Source of the DNA: Glandiceps talaboti
Lineage: Eukaryota; Hemichordata; Enteropneusta; Spengelidae
Direction of reading: 5' to 3'
Length of the DNA: 64,000 nt
NCBI RefSeq assembly: GCF_964340395.1
Contig: NC_135555.1
Span: forward strand, 4,233,501 to 4,297,500
Under the pieces are notes generated by a model, which was not told the DNA's origin, made no database searches, and saw only the letters and a list, made by a program, of their open reading frames with translations. Positions 62,301-64,000 of this stretch are shown here, piece after piece. Position 1 is the first letter of the stretch. Every line of letters starts with the position of its first letter. Position numbers and translations under genes: made by a program.

Positions 62301-63877
62301 TAACTTGCAAGTTGATGTCAATTCTTGCAATGTGATGTTCTTTTGAAGTGTATTCAATAATGAAGTGTTTTTGACAGCTGACAAAATAAATAATGTTCAA
62401 TAAGTACAGACTAACCCCACAGGACTAAAATGTTATCATTGTTTTGTTCCAGTTGTCGTTTTCACCTACAACTCCAAAGTGGACACATATCAAAGTATTA
62501 GCTTTACTACTGATTATCCTTGCTATGTGTGGTAGTCTCCTTGCACTCAGTATCTTTGTAGGAGTACATCTTGGACTTCATTTGTTTGCCTTTATGGCTG
62601 CCGAGGTAAGTCCGTGCTTGGTTATCAGTTTATCTTTATGGCTGCCGAGGTAAGTCCATGTTTGGTTATTTGTGTGCCTTTATTGCCTTTATGCATGAAA
62701 TGAAATGTTTTGCAAGCAGTTTTCATATAATAGTCATTTCTTGGAATAAAACGTTCTCTGAAAATATGACTTACACCTATATAATTATAAAGTAGTGTTG
62801 AGATCTCTGATTGCCACGACAATTTAACTCTTCATTATAGTATAAATGTCATTTACAACAATCCATTTATGGAAAATGACTTCAGATGATCATAAAAATA
62901 AAACTCAAGGAAGATGACTTGAAAAACCCTCTGTAATTCCTAGATTTTCAAATGATATAAATACATGTAGGAAAGTTCGGAACTCTTCATAAATAGATAG
63001 TTCCTATGATATACAGACAAGAGACAAATGTGATTGAGGTTCAGGCTGTGGGCATTCTATGTGTAATGTTTATCATCAATCAGTCATATTTCCTACTCAA
63101 GTTACCTGGTACTATACCAGACTTCCTGACCTTTGACACTAGGAGATCTTTAACCTTTTATTTACCCTTGTATATCTTGAAGCTAAGCACAGACATCAGT
63201 AGTGTTCATAGCTGTACTTACATGTATTTCTCCACATACATTTTGTATTAGGTAAAAAATGTTATGGCATTAACACATGTCCTAAACAGTGTATGAAAAA
63301 ATTGGTATTGTTTTACACAAAGTGGACCTGAAAACAATCTACAATTCAAGGAGGCTAGGGCATAGTAAGAATTTAGAATTTGATTAGACAAAGCGTAGGT
63401 TAGGGCTTGTCCATGCACCATTTTGAATAAATTAATACATTAAAATTATTATAAAGGTCTGCTCACATCTGTAATAATCTGTCTGATAATCAATACCATT
63501 GTCAGATTGCCATAGTAACCATATTGTTGTTCTTTGTCTACAGTGTGTGTTGCTGACAATCAGAACACTGTACGTTGTTATAAGGTAACAAAGACATTGT
63601 TATTTTAAATCTCTCTCAATTTTATATAATCCTCGGGAAGGAAACTAACCTTGTGATGTGGATGTTAGCTTGTATACAGTATTTGAGAGGATTCTATTAA
63701 CCCTGTAGTTTTTAATACTAGGTATGATTGAACAGACTTTCTAAGGGATGACTTGGGGTTAGATATGTTCATTGGAGGTTTGAGCTGTCTTAACCATGGA
63801 ATTCAATTTATCAACTCTTAGACTGTCAAGTAGGTCATTGGTGTGTCCTTATCAGGTTTGGGGAATGGGATGACATG

Positions 63878-63913
<36 letters not shown>

Positions 63914-64000
63914 GCTGATCTTTCAGTCAAACTCTGTCCATACATAAGGAATAATATTTGAAAAGAAGTTATACAAATGTAATACAAATTTTTGTTCAAA
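56330..64000 (+). CDS. AMFR: AMFR/gp78 ER ubiquitin ligase, 5' part
   Basis: Five exons in consistent phase: 56330-56953, 58289-58381, 61550-61714, 62453-62605, 63544-63584; the gene runs off the window. AMFR is an ER membrane E3 ligase in ER-associated degradation, whose mammalian substrates include HMG-CoA reductase and INSIG1. The encoded part is the multi-spanning membrane region: MPVFFLDRLPLPSLRTYT with the first hydrophobic segment (about 18-35), then LLGKLIQVIVFGQLRVSE, HLKDKFWNFLFHKFIFVFGV, MCKDRFEYLSFSPTTP and HLFAFMAAE, all close to vertebrate AMFR. The RING, CUE and p97-binding parts lie beyond 64000. Residues 89-188 are an acidic stretch (about 43 Asp/Glu in 100) with no counterpart known to me in human AMFR. 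Exon 4 ends in a duplicated donor; the first copy is chosen because exon 5 then continues as CVLLTIRTLYVVIR in frame. Confidence 0.93.
59527..59694. mobile_element. Palindromic foldback MITE
   Basis: ACAGAACCCCATGCCACATG and its inverted partner (TGCCACACTTGGGGTTCTGT) begin arms of about 75 bp that pair along GTATTTGCACTCATGCTTGC and AGTGTTTTCTG, meeting near the centre TTTCACTATGCTCGTGAAA. The whole 168-bp unit can fold into one hairpin. It lies in AMFR intron 2. Confidence 0.75.
62085..62230 (+). mobile_element. Possible tRNA-derived SINE head
   Basis: GTCTAATTGGTTAGAGTAATC resembles a tRNA D-arm/A box region, and GGTCGATAACATC some 55 bp on could be a decayed B box. No acceptor stem pairing or anticodon arm is clear, so it is not called a tRNA gene. 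It is in AMFR intron 3. Confidence 0.35.
62590..62671 (+). repeat. 44-bp duplication of the AMFR exon 4 donor
   Basis: CTTTATGGCTGCCGAGGTAA and the following GTCC.TG.TTGGTTAT occur at 62590 and again at 62634. Donors are after 62605 and 62649. Using the second adds 44 nt and shifts the frame to a stop at 62651-62653. Confidence 0.93.
63879..63913. repeat. (ACA)n microsatellite
   Basis: About 11 ACA trinucleotides in the AMFR intron at the window end. Confidence 0.93.

Overview
This is a 64 kb piece of an animal (bilaterian, probably marine invertebrate) nuclear genome. The evidence is AT-rich DNA, short exons in long introns with GT..AG ends, many microsatellites and MITE-like repeats, and four genes that are recognisable orthologues of vertebrate genes. 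The phylum cannot be decided from the sequence alone. No prokaryotic gene, rRNA, tRNA gene or CRISPR array was seen. Nearly all exon boundaries were checked by hand for splice consensus and matching phase.

Layout: 1-16292 holds no recognised exon, only repeats, and may be 5' intron or intergenic DNA. 16293-20546 (+) holds the last four coding exons of a BCL11-like zinc-finger gene. 20547-29120 is repeat-rich intergenic DNA. 29121-37582 (-) is METTL17, a mitochondrial ribosome assembly factor, in 12 exons. 37715-46165 (+) is MVD, mevalonate diphosphate decarboxylase, in 9 exons, head-to-head with METTL17 over a 132-bp shared promoter. 46166-48656 is a tail-to-tail spacer. 48657-55516 (-) is PRMT7 in 11 exons. 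56330 to the window end (+) is AMFR/gp78, of which five 5' exons are present, head-to-head with PRMT7 over 813 bp. The four housekeeping genes act in different pathways (mitochondrial translation, sterol synthesis, arginine methylation, ER-associated degradation); what links them is shared promoters and perhaps ancient linkage, not one pathway. AMFR ubiquitinates HMG-CoA reductase in mammals, a loose tie to MVD.

The most unusual signal is that tandem or dispersed duplications repeatedly fall on exon edges and carry splice sites with them. A 23-copy, 29-bp minisatellite starts in MVD exon 7 and repeats its donor 23 times. METTL17 exon 4 has nine donor copies, METTL17 exon 7 five acceptor copies and METTL17 exon 11 two acceptors. 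AMFR exon 4 has two donors. METTL17 exon 5, MVD exon 9 and PRMT7 exon 5 each have a full or partial copy elsewhere in or beside the same gene. For the donor and acceptor arrays where reading frame could be followed, use of the displaced sites examined gives a stop codon or frameshift.
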